Of a stretch of 64,000 bases of DNA, positions 39,861 through 49,914 are shown in pieces. The notes beneath the pieces are model-generated. The model was given only the letters and a program-made list of their open reading frames with translations. It did no database searches and was not told the origin of the DNA. Both the position numbers and the translations under genes were made by a program. Every line of letters starts with the position of its first letter. Within the stretch, counting starts at the first letter, position 1. This stretch comes from Oscillospiraceae bacterium (lineage in GTDB: Bacteria; Bacillota; Clostridia; Oscillospirales; CAG-272), in assembly GCA_022009675.1 (NCBI GenBank), contig CP091718.1, positions 744,001 to 808,000 on the forward strand. The letters run 5' to 3'.

Positions 39861-41222
39861 TCACACCTCCTTCGCCCGGAAAAACGGGCGGAAATCAAAG
39901 GCGGAACGGCGGCCGTGCAACGCGGGAACCGCCCGCAGACGCGCCAGCGCTGCCGTCTCCTGCTCCCCGCGGCACAGCGGCTCGCAGAGCCGGAATCCGT
40001 CGCCCGCCGTGCCCAGCGCATCCAGCAGTGCCAGCGGCGGGCACCAGTCAAAGCCGGTCGCCATCGCCGTGTCGGCATCGTGCAGGGAACAGCCGGTCTC
40101 CTCCGCCACCACGGCGGCATACAGCAGGTACTGCCCCAGCATCCTGCGGCAGAGCGCCGCCTCCTCCGAGCCGTCATACAGCAGGACGCGGAACGCCCCG
40201 GCATAGTCGCCCGTGTGCAGGCAGGCGCACATCGCCCGCGCGAACGGGACAGTATAGCGCACCGCCGGACGGTAGGCATCCGACGCTATGTCGTAGACCT
40301 CCCGGACAGTCTCCCCCCCGGCGCCGACCGACTGCCGGAACAGTCCGCCGCCGGATTTGCGCCCCAGCGCACCGCGCGCAAGCAGTGCCTCCATGTAGGG
40401 CGGCAGGCAGTACAGCCCGTGCATACAGTCGTCCGTGCTGTCCCGCAGGTTGCGGATGATGGCGGCGTGGACGTCCAGCCCGATGAAATCCACCGTGGCA
40501 AGCGGCGGCATGGCACGCCCGGTAAAGCCGCCGAGCAGGATATCCACGTAATCAATCCCCCCCCGGTCTCGGCAGGTCTCCGCCAGGTGCGCCGCCCCGT
40601 GCAGGAAGCACAGCCCGATGCGGTTGGCAAGGAACGCCGGCGTGTCGCCCGTCCGCACCACCTGCCGCCTCAGCGCGCGCTCCAGCCAGTCCTGCACCGC
40701 GTCCGCAAGGGGCGGGATCGGTGCCCGGCGTGGGAATCAGCTCACACAGCGTCATTTTTTTCCGGGCGGATTGAACAGGTGCATCCCCATGAACCGGCGG
40801 CGCGTATCCGCCGGGAGCGCCCCGGCAAGCGCCGTGACCGACAGCCCGGAGCTGCCCGTGCAGAGCAGGGCATCCGGGCGCATGGCGGCGGCGGCACGCG
40901 CCAGCACCGCTGCCTTGACGGCGGCATCCTCCGCAACGCTCTCGAATACCAGGTCGGAGACGGCAACGGCGCGCTCCAGATCCTCCCATGCGACCGGCGT
41001 CATCCTGGTGCGGATGCTGTCCCCGCGCACCGAACGGGCGGCGCGCCCGACCGCAGCGGCGGTTCGCCGGCTGTCGCGCCCCGTCACATAGACCTGCGCC
41101 TCCCCGTAGGCGGCGAACAGTCCTGCCGCGACGGCACCCATGGTGCCGCTCGCGCCCAGCACGGTCACGGTGCGGATCTGCAGTGGGACAGCCGGAGCCG
41201 TCCCCACGGCGGGGCGGCTCAT
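39861..41222 (-). CDS. 3-hydroxyacyl-CoA dehydrogenase (two frameshifts)
   Basis: The NAD-binding Rossmann domain starts VTVLGASGTMGAVAAGLF. The catalytic-His region is GMHLFNPP, followed by KMTLCELIPTPGTD, and the C-terminal helical dehydrogenase domain contains TPAFLANRIGLCFLH and GGFTGRAMPPLATVDFIGLD. The protein is about 453 residues with a second C-terminal segment as in FadB-like enzymes but no hydratase domain. A lost A in the A7 run near 40755 and an extra C near 40712 shift the frame. The ATG overlaps the stop of the acetyltransferase gene (ATGA). With the thiolase it would carry out the last two steps of beta-oxidation, or the reverse. Confidence 0.85.
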
Positions 41223-41839
41223 GCGTTGCCTCCGTCCTGCGGCTTGCACCCGCGGCGGGACAGCTCGCTCTTCTTGAGCGTGGAGCGGTCGTAATCGTAG
41301 GTCATGTCCAGATAGATCTTACCCTCCGCCTTGAGCCGCTCGTAAACCTCCCGGTCGCGGTACTTGATGATGCGGGCGGGGTTGCCCGCCACGACCGCCA
41401 GCGGCGGCACGTCCTTTGTGACGACGGCGCCCATGCCGATGATGGCGCCCTCCCCGACCGTCACACCCCGGACAAAGATTACGTGGGTGGCAATCCAGCA
41501 GTTCTCCCCGATGACCATGGGAGTATGCGTCACGCGGCTGTCATACGGCAGGCTTTGCAGGTCGGGGGAATTGTAGTTGTGTCCGCTTGTGCGGATCTCG
41601 GTGTACCGCCCGATCAGCGTGCCGCTGCCGATGGTCAGTCCGCCCTCCGCGCGGGCAAGAAAATGCTCGCCGATGTACACGTTATCCCCGATGGACACGT
41701 TCTCCGGCGGGAAAATGCTGTAATCCTCCCGGATGTAGACGTTCCGCCCCACCGATTTCATGCGGCGGAAGGTTTTGTGCAGTTTGCGGCGCCAGCGCCA
41801 GTCAACGAGCGCGATGTACGCGCGGGAAAGTATATTCAT
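41219..41839 (-). CDS. Hexapeptide-repeat acetyltransferase (LacA/Maa type), copy 1
   Basis: The 206-residue protein has a left-handed beta-helix: NVSIGDNVYIGEHF, GGLTIGSGTLIGRYTEI, VIGENCWIATHVIFVRGVTVGEGAIIGMGAVVTKDVPP and the family ending AGNPARIIKY. The His in TSGHNYNSP is the catalytic position. Such trimeric enzymes acetylate sugars or other hydroxyl groups with acetyl-CoA. A strong AAAGGAGG site precedes the ATG. It is a tandem duplicate of the next gene upstream and is translationally coupled to the dehydrogenase gene. Confidence 0.9.
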   Translation of the reverse strand: MNILSRAYIALVDWRWRRKLHKTFRRMKSVGRNVYIREDYSIFPPENVSIGDNVYIGEHFLARAEGGLTIGSGTLIGRYTEIRTSGHNYNSPDLQSLPYDSRVTHTPMVIGENCWIATHVIFVRGVTVGEGAIIGMGAVVTKDVPPLAVVAGNPARIIKYRDREVYERLKAEGKIYLDMTYDYDRSTLKKSELSRRGCKPQDGGNA

Positions 41840-41945
41840 GCTGTCCTCCTTTCGGGCAGGCGGATTACCGCCCCCGCTGAAATTCCGTTGTTTCCCGCAT
41901 AGGCGGCGGGCAGGTACGGAACGGCGGACACAGCGTAATTACCAA

Positions 41946-42575
41946 TTATTTCCGCCTTCCTTCCTTCCTTCCTTCCTTCCCGGAGGCGCTCAGGTATTCG
42001 CTCTTTTTAAGCGTGGAGCGGTCGTAATCGTAAGTCATATCGAGATATATTCTCCCTTCCTGTTTTAGTTTTTCATACAGTTCTCTGTCGCGGTATTTGA
42101 CGATGCGGGCAGGGTTTCCCGCCACGACCGCCAGCGGCGGCACGTCCTTTGTGACGACGGCGCCCATGCCGACCACGGCGCCCTCCCCGACCGTCACGCC
42201 CCGGACGAAGGTCACGTGACTGGCGATCCAGCAGTTTTCGCCGATGACCATGGGGGAATGCGTCATGCGGCTGTCATACGGCAGGCTTTGCAGGTCGGGG
42301 GAGTTATAGTTATGTCCGCTTGTGCGGATCTCGGTACAGCGGGCTATCACCGTTCCGCTGCCGATGGTCAGTCCGCCCTCCGCGCGGGCGCGTAAAAATC
42401 GTCCCCTATCCAGACGTTATCCCCCGATCGTGACGTTTTCCGGCGGGAAGATCATGTAGCCCGGGCGGATATGGACATTCCTTCCGACCGATTTCATCTT
42501 TCGGAAGGTTTTATGCAATTTGCGGCGCCAATTCCAGTCGGCAACCGCGATATATGCGCGGGAAAGCAATTTCAT
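41946..42575 (-). CDS. Hexapeptide-repeat acetyltransferase, copy 2 (two frameshifts)
   Basis: Closely similar to copy 1 along its length (LHKTFRKMKSVGRNVHIRPG, SGHNYNSPDLQSLPYDSR, TLKKSEYLS), so the pair arose by tandem duplication. An extra G in a G5 run near 42422 and a missing T near 42390 shift the frame; corrected, the join reads NVTIGDNVWIGDDFLRARAEGG. The 3' end contains a tetranucleotide tract (TTCC repeated, 41950-41975) that encodes GKEGRKEGRRK; a slip of one repeat would change the C-terminal tail. Upstream is an extended -10 box (TGGTATACT, near 42611-42619). Confidence 0.8.
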
Positions 42576-43180
42576 ACAGGATTCATACCCCCTCCGGTTT
42601 TTCTTGTTTGAGTATACCATATATCGGTGAACAAAATATGAATATCGGCGGCGGCAGAAAAATTTTTTTGGAGGGGGAGGGGGTAGCTTGCCCCCGGCGG
42701 CACTGGCTGTCCCTGCCACTGTGGTGCCCGGAGGGGCAGCGAGCCCCCGGCGGCACTGGCTGTCCCTGCCTTTTGTTTTCTTTTCTTGCCTCCTATCCCC
42801 CCAACCCCCTTCCCCGGCGGGGAAGGGGGAGACTTTTAGTTTATTTCGCCGGGGGCTACCGCCCCCGGCACCCCGGGCATTAAACCGCCTACGGCACTTA
42901 CAGAGCCTGCCAAGCAGATGCCATGCGCAGAGGGGAACCCGCGGTTCGCCACAAAAGGGACAGAAACCCTTTCCTATGAGCAATGCCGGCAGCCAAGGAG
43001 AGGGGGGACCGGGGGAGAGGAACTTCGGCGTTTGAGATGGTCCTCTCCCCGGGGCAGAATCAAAACTAAAGGCGGCGGGGGGCAGGTGGAAAACAAAGCA
43101 CGCCACCCGCCGGGCACCGCCAACACCGGAACAGCAAAAAAGCCGGAAGGCAGGGGTCCCCCCCTGCCCCCGGCAGACAA
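42576..43180. repeat. Intergenic repeat locus 7 (C, B, A2, D-short, C)
   Basis: Apart from the extended -10 box near 42611-42619, no gene signal is seen. Reverse C linkers (42690-42780), B (about 42810-42835) and A2 (42841-42870) lie left of the short D (about 42980-43055); a forward C fragment lies to the right (43058-43140). Confidence 0.82.
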
Positions 43181-43232
43181 GTCAACAGTTGACAGTTGAC
43201 AGTCAACAGTTGACAGCTAACTGTCAACTGCC
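43181..43232. repeat. Nested short palindromes (GTCAAC/GTTGAC)
   Basis: GTCAAC-A-GTTGAC is a perfect palindrome; it recurs twice, followed by related AGCTAACTGTCAACTG. The tract is a cluster of interchangeable half-sites, just after the stop of the foldase-like gene read on the minus strand. Confidence 0.8.
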
Positions 43233-43244
43233 AACAGCCAATAA

Positions 43245-44603
43245 TCAATACTTATAGTTTGTCCCGATTTCCTTCATGGTCGGCAGAGCGGCATACAGAT
43301 CCGAATCCACCGTCACGCGCTCCATGTAGGGCGCACAGAGCGAGGCAAACAGAGTCTCCGCCACACGGTCGGCAAGACCGGTGAACCACTCCTCATACGT
43401 AGAGCCGGACGCCGCATCGGACGGCACCTTGTAGCGCATCAGAACGTGAATGCCGTTGGTGGACTCCACCAGCACAGCCTCCCCAACCTTGACCTCCACG
43501 CGGTTGCCCTCCGCATCCTCGCGCCACTGGAGCGCATCCGCCATGTCGTTGAATTCCTGCAGCGTGTTGTCGGTCTTGTACAGGAAGCAGAGCGTCTCGT
43601 TGACCATGTAGGCATCGTCGCCGCTGCTCTCATACTCCCGGAGCAGCGCCTCAAAGCCCGCAGCCCCGCCGGTCTTTGCCTTGGCAAGCAGCTCCTGCGC
43701 CGCTTCCCGATGCGCCGCCAGCTCCTCGGCAGAGTACGGCTCGGTCTTGGGATTGCCCTTCTCGTCGTATGAGTACGCGCGGACACCATTCTTGCGGTCG
43801 TAGGCAATCCTGCCGTCGTCGGTGTAGTATACGTCCGCCCCGTTGGAGTCGGTCACGGTCTTGCCGTCCTTGTCCGTGCGGGTGTGCCCGGTCTCCTTGT
43901 CGTAGGCAATGTTGCTGACCTTCTCGTTGTTCTCGTTGGGCAGATAGTACACGTCATCGCCGTTGCCGTCCGTGACGTACAGGTACCGGTAGGAACGGAG
44001 CAGAATCTGCCGGAACGCCAGCGCGTTGTCGTTCAGATACTCCTGCTTGGCGGAGGCGGAAATCAGCGAGCCGTCCGTGCCGTACAGCGACGCCTTGAGG
44101 GCGGTATTCTTCGCCTCAATGATATACAGGGCGCGAAGAATGTCCACGTTGACTCCGAAGGAAGCCAGCGTTTTGTTCAGTGCCGTGACCGAGCCGGCGG
44201 CGTCGGTCATGTCCTGTATCTCCTGCTCGATGCGATCCAGCGTTGCCTGCGGCAAGGTCAGCCCCTTCTCCTCAAACAGGACAACACCCGCCAGGTACTC
44301 CTTGGCAGTGTGCAGAACCAGCTGGCGCGTGTATTCGTCATAGCGGGTGCCGTTGACCGACACGACCTGATCCCAGAAGCTGTCCTTGCTGACCGAGTAG
44401 CCGTTGGACGCCAGGTTCCCCTTGACGCGTGCCATCAGCAGCTGTACCATGTTTTCGGATATCTCCTGACCGTCCAGCTTCAGAAGCGGCTTGCCGAGGT
44501 CGGCGGAGGCACACCCGGTCAGGGCGCCCGCGCAGAACGCCGCCAGCAGGGCGGCACACAGGAGCAGCGCCGGCAGGGCGCGGCGTGGCGTGAGAGCTTT
44601 CAT
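43245..44603 (-). CDS. SurA/PrsA-like foldase lipoprotein
   Basis: The 452-residue protein has a signal peptide ending in the lipobox ALTGC (Cys near residue 31). The N-domain (KLDGQEISENMVQLLMARVK, then helices to about 170) resembles the chaperone part of SurA/PrsA peptidyl-prolyl isomerases. A region near 205-270 has repeated YYTDDG/YDRKNG/YDEKGN motifs resembling beta-hairpin repeats inserted before the parvulin-like part (AKTGGAAGFEALLREYESS, TNGIHVLMRYKVPSD). It would help fold exported proteins outside the membrane. The frame is intact. It is the last gene of a group with dppA and the GtrA-like gene. Confidence 0.72.
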   Translation of the reverse strand: MKALTPRRALPALLLCAALLAAFCAGALTGCASADLGKPLLKLDGQEISENMVQLLMARVKGNLASNGYSVSKDSFWDQVVSVNGTRYDEYTRQLVLHTAKEYLAGVVLFEEKGLTLPQATLDRIEQEIQDMTDAAGSVTALNKTLASFGVNVDILRALYIIEAKNTALKASLYGTDGSLISASAKQEYLNDNALAFRQILLRSYRYLYVTDGNGDDVYYLPNENNEKVSNIAYDKETGHTRTDKDGKTVTDSNGADVYYTDDGRIAYDRKNGVRAYSYDEKGNPKTEPYSAEELAAHREAAQELLAKAKTGGAAGFEALLREYESSGDDAYMVNETLCFLYKTDNTLQEFNDMADALQWREDAEGNRVEVKVGEAVLVESTNGIHVLMRYKVPSDAASGSTYEEWFTGLADRVAETLFASLCAPYMERVTVDSDLYAALPTMKEIGTNYKY

Positions 44604-44671
44604 TGATACTTATTAATCCTTTCCGGTATATGGTTTTTCTGCGGATTCCGGGCGGGGCATCCCCGGACGCC

Positions 44672-45487
44672 TTACAGGCAGAAATGCATGAAGCGCATGA
44701 CCTCGCGGTAATCCGACGAGGCAAAGGTGACGGTCTGGGGGTCTGGCGAGGCGGCGCCGGGGTAGAAGGACAGGCGGTGCGCCTGGTTCCAGTCCTTGTA
44801 CTCCACCTCCATCTCGAAGCGGGGCGGCAGGACGGGCAGGCAGGCGGCGCGGCGGTCGGGCTCCTGGTGCAGTGCCGAGAGCGCCGCCTGCACCGTGCGG
44901 CGGATGTCATCGCACACCACGTCCGGATGGCGCGACAGAACCGCCCCGCCCATGCCGGTCTTGGAGGCGACCGTGGCAATGCCGGGGATCATGGCTTCCG
45001 CCGCGCGGCAGAGCGCCTCGTCCCCCGACAGGAACACCACGGGAATACCCAGAAGTCCTGCCATATACGCATTGATCGTGAACTCCGAGGCAAGCTCCCC
45101 GTTGATGCGCACGCGCTGGACAGATGTGGACATGGTATGCGACAGCGGATTCCCGCCGCCTGTCGCTCCGCTGTGGTAGCCTGTAAAGGCGACCGCGTCA
45201 TACCTGTCCTGATCCAGTCCGCCCATCATGCAGAACAGGTCGCGCGTCCAGCCGCGAATCAGCCGGGCGGAACGCGGCAGTCCTGCCGGGTCAAGGTTGC
45301 GTGCGCTGTCGTGCGCGTCCTTGACCGTCGTTTCGTAGCCGGACAGCTCCGCGCCCTCGACGGCGGCGCTGACCTCCCTTGTCATCTGCCGCGCGAAATA
45401 CGCGTACTTCTCTTTTCCGATCTCGGTCTCGTCCCATGTGTCGATGCCTGCGGTGCCCTCAATGTCGGCGCTCAGGTACAGTTTCAC
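44672..45487 (-). CDS. dppA: D-aminopeptidase DppA (M55 family)
   Basis: Zn-dependent D-amino-acid peptidase that in Bacillus helps use cell-wall D-Ala-D-Ala peptides. The metal ligands are visible: SADIEGTAG (Asp and Glu), KDAHDSARN (His), FTGYHSGA (His), and the Cys/Glu region near NAYMAGLLGIPVVFLSGDE. Length is 271 residues. The start is a GTG at 45487, eight bases after AAAGGAG; the frame runs open further upstream but without a site. It lies between the foldase-like lipoprotein and the GtrA gene, consistent with an envelope role. Confidence 0.92.
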   Translation of the reverse strand: MKLYLSADIEGTAGIDTWDETEIGKEKYAYFARQMTREVSAAVEGAELSGYETTVKDAHDSARNLDPAGLPRSARLIRGWTRDLFCMMGGLDQDRYDAVAFTGYHSGATGGGNPLSHTMSTSVQRVRINGELASEFTINAYMAGLLGIPVVFLSGDEALCRAAEAMIPGIATVASKTGMGGAVLSRHPDVVCDDIRRTVQAALSALHQEPDRRAACLPVLPPRFEMEVEYKDWNQAHRLSFYPGAASPDPQTVTFASSDYREVMRFMHFCL

Positions 45488-45576
45488 GGTCTCATACTCC
45501 TTTCCTGCCGTCCGGAGAACGAACGGGCTGTGCATATAGGTAGGGTGTGGGGAATAGGATGCGCCCTGCCGCCGGC

Positions 45577-46103
45577 TCACCTGCGCGGCTCCTTCCTGTT
45601 CCGGAACACCACCAGCTTACTGAAGATATAGTTCCCGATGATGACGATGATTGCCGCCACCACCTTGGCGAGGATGTCGCAGAGGTTCCAGTCGCTGGCC
45701 GAGCAGGGGGACTGCCGTCAGTGCGGGGAGCAGGGCTGTCAGCGCCCGCGCGCCGAAGTAGGTCACGAGGTAATCCAAAAAGAAGGTTGCCACGCGGCCT
45801 CCCGCGAAGGCGCCGAGCTGTGCGGGCAGGGAGACCTGTCGGTCGGCGTCCGTAAAACCCATTTCCGGTTCGTGAAGAACGCGAACAGCACGGCGGCGAT
45901 CCACTGGACGACCTGCGCGACGGTATATCCGGCGAGGTACATTTTGCCGGTTGTATCGTCCGGGGCAAGTCCGAATGCCGCTCGCCATGTCCAGAGTATG
46001 GCGAAATACACTGCCCATCCCACCAGTGTTGTCAGCACGCCGAAGAGCAGGTACATCAGTACCTCGCGGCGCTTTTGCGGTTTCCTTCATCTTTTTCATC
46101 CAT
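45577..46103 (-). CDS. GtrA-like membrane protein (three frameshifts)
   Basis: About 175 residues with four predicted membrane helices: YLLFGVLTTLVGWAVYFAIL, VVQWIAAVLFAFFTNRKWV, VATFFLDYLVTYFGARAL and VVAAIIVIIGNYIFSKLVVF. NRKWVF and NYIFSK...FR are GtrA hallmarks. The family is thought to help move lipid-linked sugars across the membrane. Shifts lie near 46083 (missing A), 45858 (missing T) and 45700; corrected, the protein starts MDEKDEGKPQKRREVLMY and ends FRNRKEPRR. The start has only a weak ribosome site. Confidence 0.78.
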
Positions 46104-47334
46104 TTGCTTTTTCCATTCGTGAAGAGGTTTTTGGGGGAAGGGGGCGGCGATTCCGGTCGCCTGCCGACCTTGCCTTTAGTTTATTATCCTGCCCCCCATC
46201 CCCCGACCCCCTTCCCCCGTGGGGAAAGGGGAGAATGTTTGTTTTCTTATGCAGGGGCTGCGCCCCTTGCATCCCCCGAGGCTGAACCCGGGCGGCATTG
46301 GGGCAGGGGGCGAACCACGCGCCCCGGTGGGGGGTGGCGATTCCGGTCGCCTGCCGACCTTGCCGTTCCGGAATCCGCCGGGGCGGCTTGCCTTCCTTGT
46401 CGCCGGCTCGTCCTGCCTTTAGCTTTATTTCTTTCCCCCATCCCCCGACCCCCTTCCCCCGTGAAGGGGAGAATTTAGTTTTTCTTATGCAAGGGGCTGC
46501 GCCCCTTGCATCCCCAAGGGAGCTGAACCCGGGCGGCATTGGGGCAGGGGGATGAACCACGCGCCCGGCGGGGGCGGCGACTCCGGTCGCCTGCCGACCT
46601 TGACACTCGCTTTATTTCTTTCCCCTATCCCCCGACCCCTTCCCCGTGGGGAAAGGGGGAGAATTTTAGTTTTTCTTATGCAGGGGGCTGCGCCCCTTGC
46701 ATCCCCCAGGGGCTGAGCCCGGGCGGCATTGGGGCAGGGGGCGAACCACGCGCCCGGTGGGGGTGGCGATTCCGGTTGCCTGCCGACCTTGCAGTGCCGG
46801 AATCCGCCGGGGCGGCTTGCCTTCCTTGTCGCCGGCTCGTCCTGCCTTTAGCTTTATTTTCTTTCCCCTATCCCCCGACCCCCTTCCCGGCGGGAAGGGG
46901 AGAATCAGTTTTCTTATGCAAGGGGCTGCGCCCCTTGCATCCCCCGGGGGCTGAACCCGGGCGGCACTGGAGCAGGGGGCGAGCCACGCGCCCGGCGAGG
47001 GGCTTGTCTCCGGGGTTTCAGGCACGGCTGGCGTTAGCGGCACCCGGTGGGGGACGGCGATTTCCTTGTTGCCTGCCGACCTTGACATTCGCTTTATTTC
47101 TTTCCCCTATCCCCCGACCCCCTTCCCCCGTGGGGAAGGAGAATCTTGTTTTCTTATGCAGGGGCTACGCCCCTTGCATCCCCCGGGGGCTGAACCCGGG
47201 CGGCATTGGAGCAGGGGAACGGGCAAAAATCCTTCGGTTTTCGCCGGGGGCTAAGCCCGGGCGGCGCGGATTCAACTTTGGATATTCCCTTCCTGTCGGC
47301 TTTGCCGGGACGCACCGATTCAAGTCAATACAAA
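46104..47334. repeat. Intergenic repeat locus 8 (five reverse C-B-A rounds)
   Basis: No gene is supported in 1.2 kb. Five reverse rounds carry A hairpins at 46249-46272, 46487-46511, 46678-46702, 46917-46940 and 47157-47179 (spacing about 238, 191, 239 and 240 bases), each preceded by a B hairpin. A partial A2-like GCCGGGGGCTAAGCCCGGGC lies near 47238-47262. It is the longest one-direction array in the window, and its short and long rounds differ by a block of about 48 bases in C. Confidence 0.87.
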
Positions 47335-47400
47335 TTCAAGAAAAGTTCTGGGGTCTGGGGGACTCTTTCAAGAGTCCCCCAGCGTTTCTCCCGCGTCTCC
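47335..47400 (-). terminator. E-family hairpin, probable terminator of cysS
   Basis: GGGGGACTCTT / AAGAGTCCCCC (47357-47380) lies about 38 bases after the cysS stop, and on that strand is followed by the conserved AGAACTTTTC tail. Confidence 0.65.
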
Positions 47401-47417
47401 CCCGCGATTGCAGAGGT

Positions 47418-48895
47418 TCAGTTTTTCCGGAAGGTGGTGCCGTCTTTGGTATCGACCAGCGTGACGCCGCGGTCGGAGAGGTAGGCGCGGATGCGGTCGG
47501 CTTCCGCGAAGTTCTTTTTGCTGTTTGGCGACGCGGCGGGCTTCGATCAGGGAGAGGATTTCAGCGGTGAAGGGGTCATCCTGCGAGGCGGAGGGAGACT
47601 GCCCGGCGGGGGGACTGCGAGGGGACAGGCACGGCGTTTTCCGCCGCAGTCCCGCTCCCGCAGGGCGCGGGCGTGCTCGGCAATTCCCAGCGCAAGGACG
47701 GAGTCGAATTCCTCAATCAGCGCCTGCTTGGTGGAGTCGTCGGTCTTAGCCTTGAGGACGTCATACACGGCGGTGACCGCAAGCGAGGTGTTGAGGTCGT
47801 TGTCCAGCGCGTCGGTAAAGCTCCGGCGCAGGGCGGAGGCGGCGGACGCATCAATCGCCGCGCCCGGGACGGGCTTCAGAGCCGCAATGCGGGCAATCAG
47901 CTTGCTGTACGCCAGCGCGGCGTTGTCCAGTTCTCCCACGTGAAAACCAGCGACTTACGGTAGTGCGACTGCAGGCAGAAGAAGCGGTAGACCATGGGGT
48001 CATAACCCTTGTCCTCCAGCAGGGAGACGGTCAGGAATTCGCCCTTGGACTTGGACATTTTGCCGCTGGACGTGTTGAGGTGCAGGACGTGCATCCAGTA
48101 GCGGCACCACGGGTGCCCGAGGTAGGACTCCGACTGCGCAATCTCGTTGGTGTGGTGCGGGAAGGCGTTGTCGATGCCGCCGCAGTGGATGCCCAGATGC
48201 TCGCCCAGATACTTCATGCTGATGCCGGAGCACTCGATGTGCCAGCCGGGATAGCCGACGCCCCACGGGGAATCCCACTTGAGCGCCTGATCCTCAAACT
48301 TGGACTTGGTGAACCAGAGCACAAAGTCGTTGCGGTTCTTCTTGTTGTGATCCTCCTCCACGCTCTCGCGCACGCCGACAGCCAGATCCTCGGCGTCATG
48401 GTCGTTGAAGATGTAGTACTTCTCCAGCTTGGAGGTGTCAAAGTACACGTTGCCCCCGGCAAAGTAGGCGTACCCCTTGTCCATCAGCGTCTGAATGATG
48501 CGGATGTAGTCCGGGATGCAGCCGGTGGCAGGCTGTACGATGTCCGGGCGGCGGATGTGCAGCTTGTCGCAGTCGGCAAAGAAGGCATCCGTGTAATATT
48601 TTGCGATCTCCATCACGGTTTTATGCTCCCGGCGCGCGCCCTTGAGCATCTTGTCCTCGCCCTCGTCGGCGTCGGAGGCAAGATGCCCGACATCGGTGAT
48701 GTTCATCACGCGCCGGACCTCATAGCCCGCGTAGCGCAGGTAGCGATCCAGAATATCCTCCATGATGTAGGTGCGCAGGTTGCCGATGTGGGCAAAGTGA
48801 TAGACCGTGGGGCCGCAGGTATACATACTCACCTTGCCCGGCTCGAACGGGACAAACTCCTCCCGCTTGTGGGAGGCGGAATTATACAGAATCAT
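47418..48895 (-). CDS. cysS: Cysteinyl-tRNA synthetase (three frameshifts)
   Basis: Charges tRNA-Cys. The class I motifs are HFAHIGNLRTY (HIGH) and GKMSKSKG (KMSKS); Zn ligands appear in YTCGPTVY, WHIECSG and PHHTNEIAQ. The total is about 490 residues. Shifts: a missing C near 47927 (corrected VFTWENLDNAAL), a missing A near 47640 and a missing A near 47520 (corrected KKNFAEADRIRAYL). The insert between the second and third shifts (TPCLSPRSPPAGQSPSASQ) is longer than in most homologues and low in complexity. It starts 24 bases after the TIM-barrel gene, probably on the same transcript. Confidence 0.92.
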
Positions 48896-48919
48896 GACAG
48901 TTCAGTCCTTTCGTCAGGT

Positions 48920-49843
48920 TTATCTGCCGGCGCACATCCGGCACAGCCGCCGCGCCGCCGCGAGGGCTTGCGCCGCGTGCAGGGCGCGCAGCTGCCGGTC
49001 ATCCGGCAGATCCGAGCTTTTCAGCTCCATGTCCATACAGCCCGTATAGCCGACGGCGCGCAGTCCCGCCATGGCAGCGTCCCAGTCGATGCTTCCCTCA
49101 CCGGGCAGGGCGTGGCTGTCGGTCATTCCGTCGTTGTCGTGGATATGAACCAGCGCCAGCCGCCGCCCGACTGCGGCAAGGCTCACGCCGGGGCTGTCCG
49201 CGCCGGTGATATGGGCGTGCCCGAAATCCCAGCAGATGCCGCAGTCCAGCGCATCCGCCAGCGCGGCGATGTGCGCGGCGCGGGTGCCGTACACGGTCTC
49301 CCCCGGTGCGTCGGGATCCGGTCTGCCCGCCATATTCTCCACGGCGAGCGTCACGCCGGTGCGTGCCGCCAGCTCCCGCAGGGGAATCAGGCAGGCGATA
49401 TTTTCGCGCAGCCATGCGTCCTCCCCGGTGCCGCCCGCGGGGCTTTGGCGGCTCCCGTGTCGCACAATGGGATGGATCACGGCGATGCGCACGCCCAGTC
49501 CCGCCGCCGTGCGCAGTGCGGCTGTCTGTTCCCCGGTGAAGCGCCGCATGGCGTTCGCGTCATCGGGGGACGGCATATAGAAGGGCAGATGGCAGGCAGG
49601 CATGGTCAGTCCCCGCGCCGCCAGCCGTCTCCGGAAGGCTTCCAGGGTTCCCGGCAGACCGTCGTCTGTTGTGTCGAATCTGTCAAGTGAAAGGTCAACG
49701 CCGGAAAATCCGCTCTCGGTGGCGAAATCCGCCATGGCGGAAAGCGGATAGCGCCCTCCGTCGCTTCTGTATGCGTAGTACCTGCTCGGTATCAGGATCT
49801 GTCCCGGTTCGGGCTCTCTTTTATCTTTCTCTCCGTCCCTCAT
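48920..49843 (-). CDS. Sugar phosphate isomerase/epimerase-like TIM barrel
   Basis: The 307 residues form an AP-endonuclease-2-like barrel. Metal-binding positions are suggested by TLAVENMAG (Glu), ICWDFGHAHI (Asp, His), LVHIHDNDG (His, Asp) and MDMELKSS (Glu). Proteins of this kind isomerise or epimerise ketoses or process inositol; the substrate cannot be told. The start at 49843 has AAGGAGGAG, and a perfect promoter lies directly upstream. The frame is intact. Confidence 0.83.
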   Translation of the reverse strand: MRDGEKDKREPEPGQILIPSRYYAYRSDGGRYPLSAMADFATESGFSGVDLSLDRFDTTDDGLPGTLEAFRRRLAARGLTMPACHLPFYMPSPDDANAMRRFTGEQTAALRTAAGLGVRIAVIHPIVRHGSRQSPAGGTGEDAWLRENIACLIPLRELAARTGVTLAVENMAGRPDPDAPGETVYGTRAAHIAALADALDCGICWDFGHAHITGADSPGVSLAAVGRRLALVHIHDNDGMTDSHALPGEGSIDWDAAMAGLRAVGYTGCMDMELKSSDLPDDRQLRALHAAQALAAARRLCRMCAGR

Positions 49844-49878
49844 TGCGGCGTCTCCTCCTTCCTCTTTTTTACCCCCTT

Positions 49879-49907
49879 ATTATACCACGCTTCCGGCGGT
49901 TTGTCAA
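49879..49907 (-). promoter_or_regulatory. Consensus sigma-A promoter of the epimerase-cysS operon
   Basis: On the minus strand: exact TTGACA, 17-base spacer, exact TATAAT. It sits at the edge of repeat locus 9, about 35 bases before the ATG. Confidence 0.93.
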
Positions 49908-49914
49908 ATGGTTT

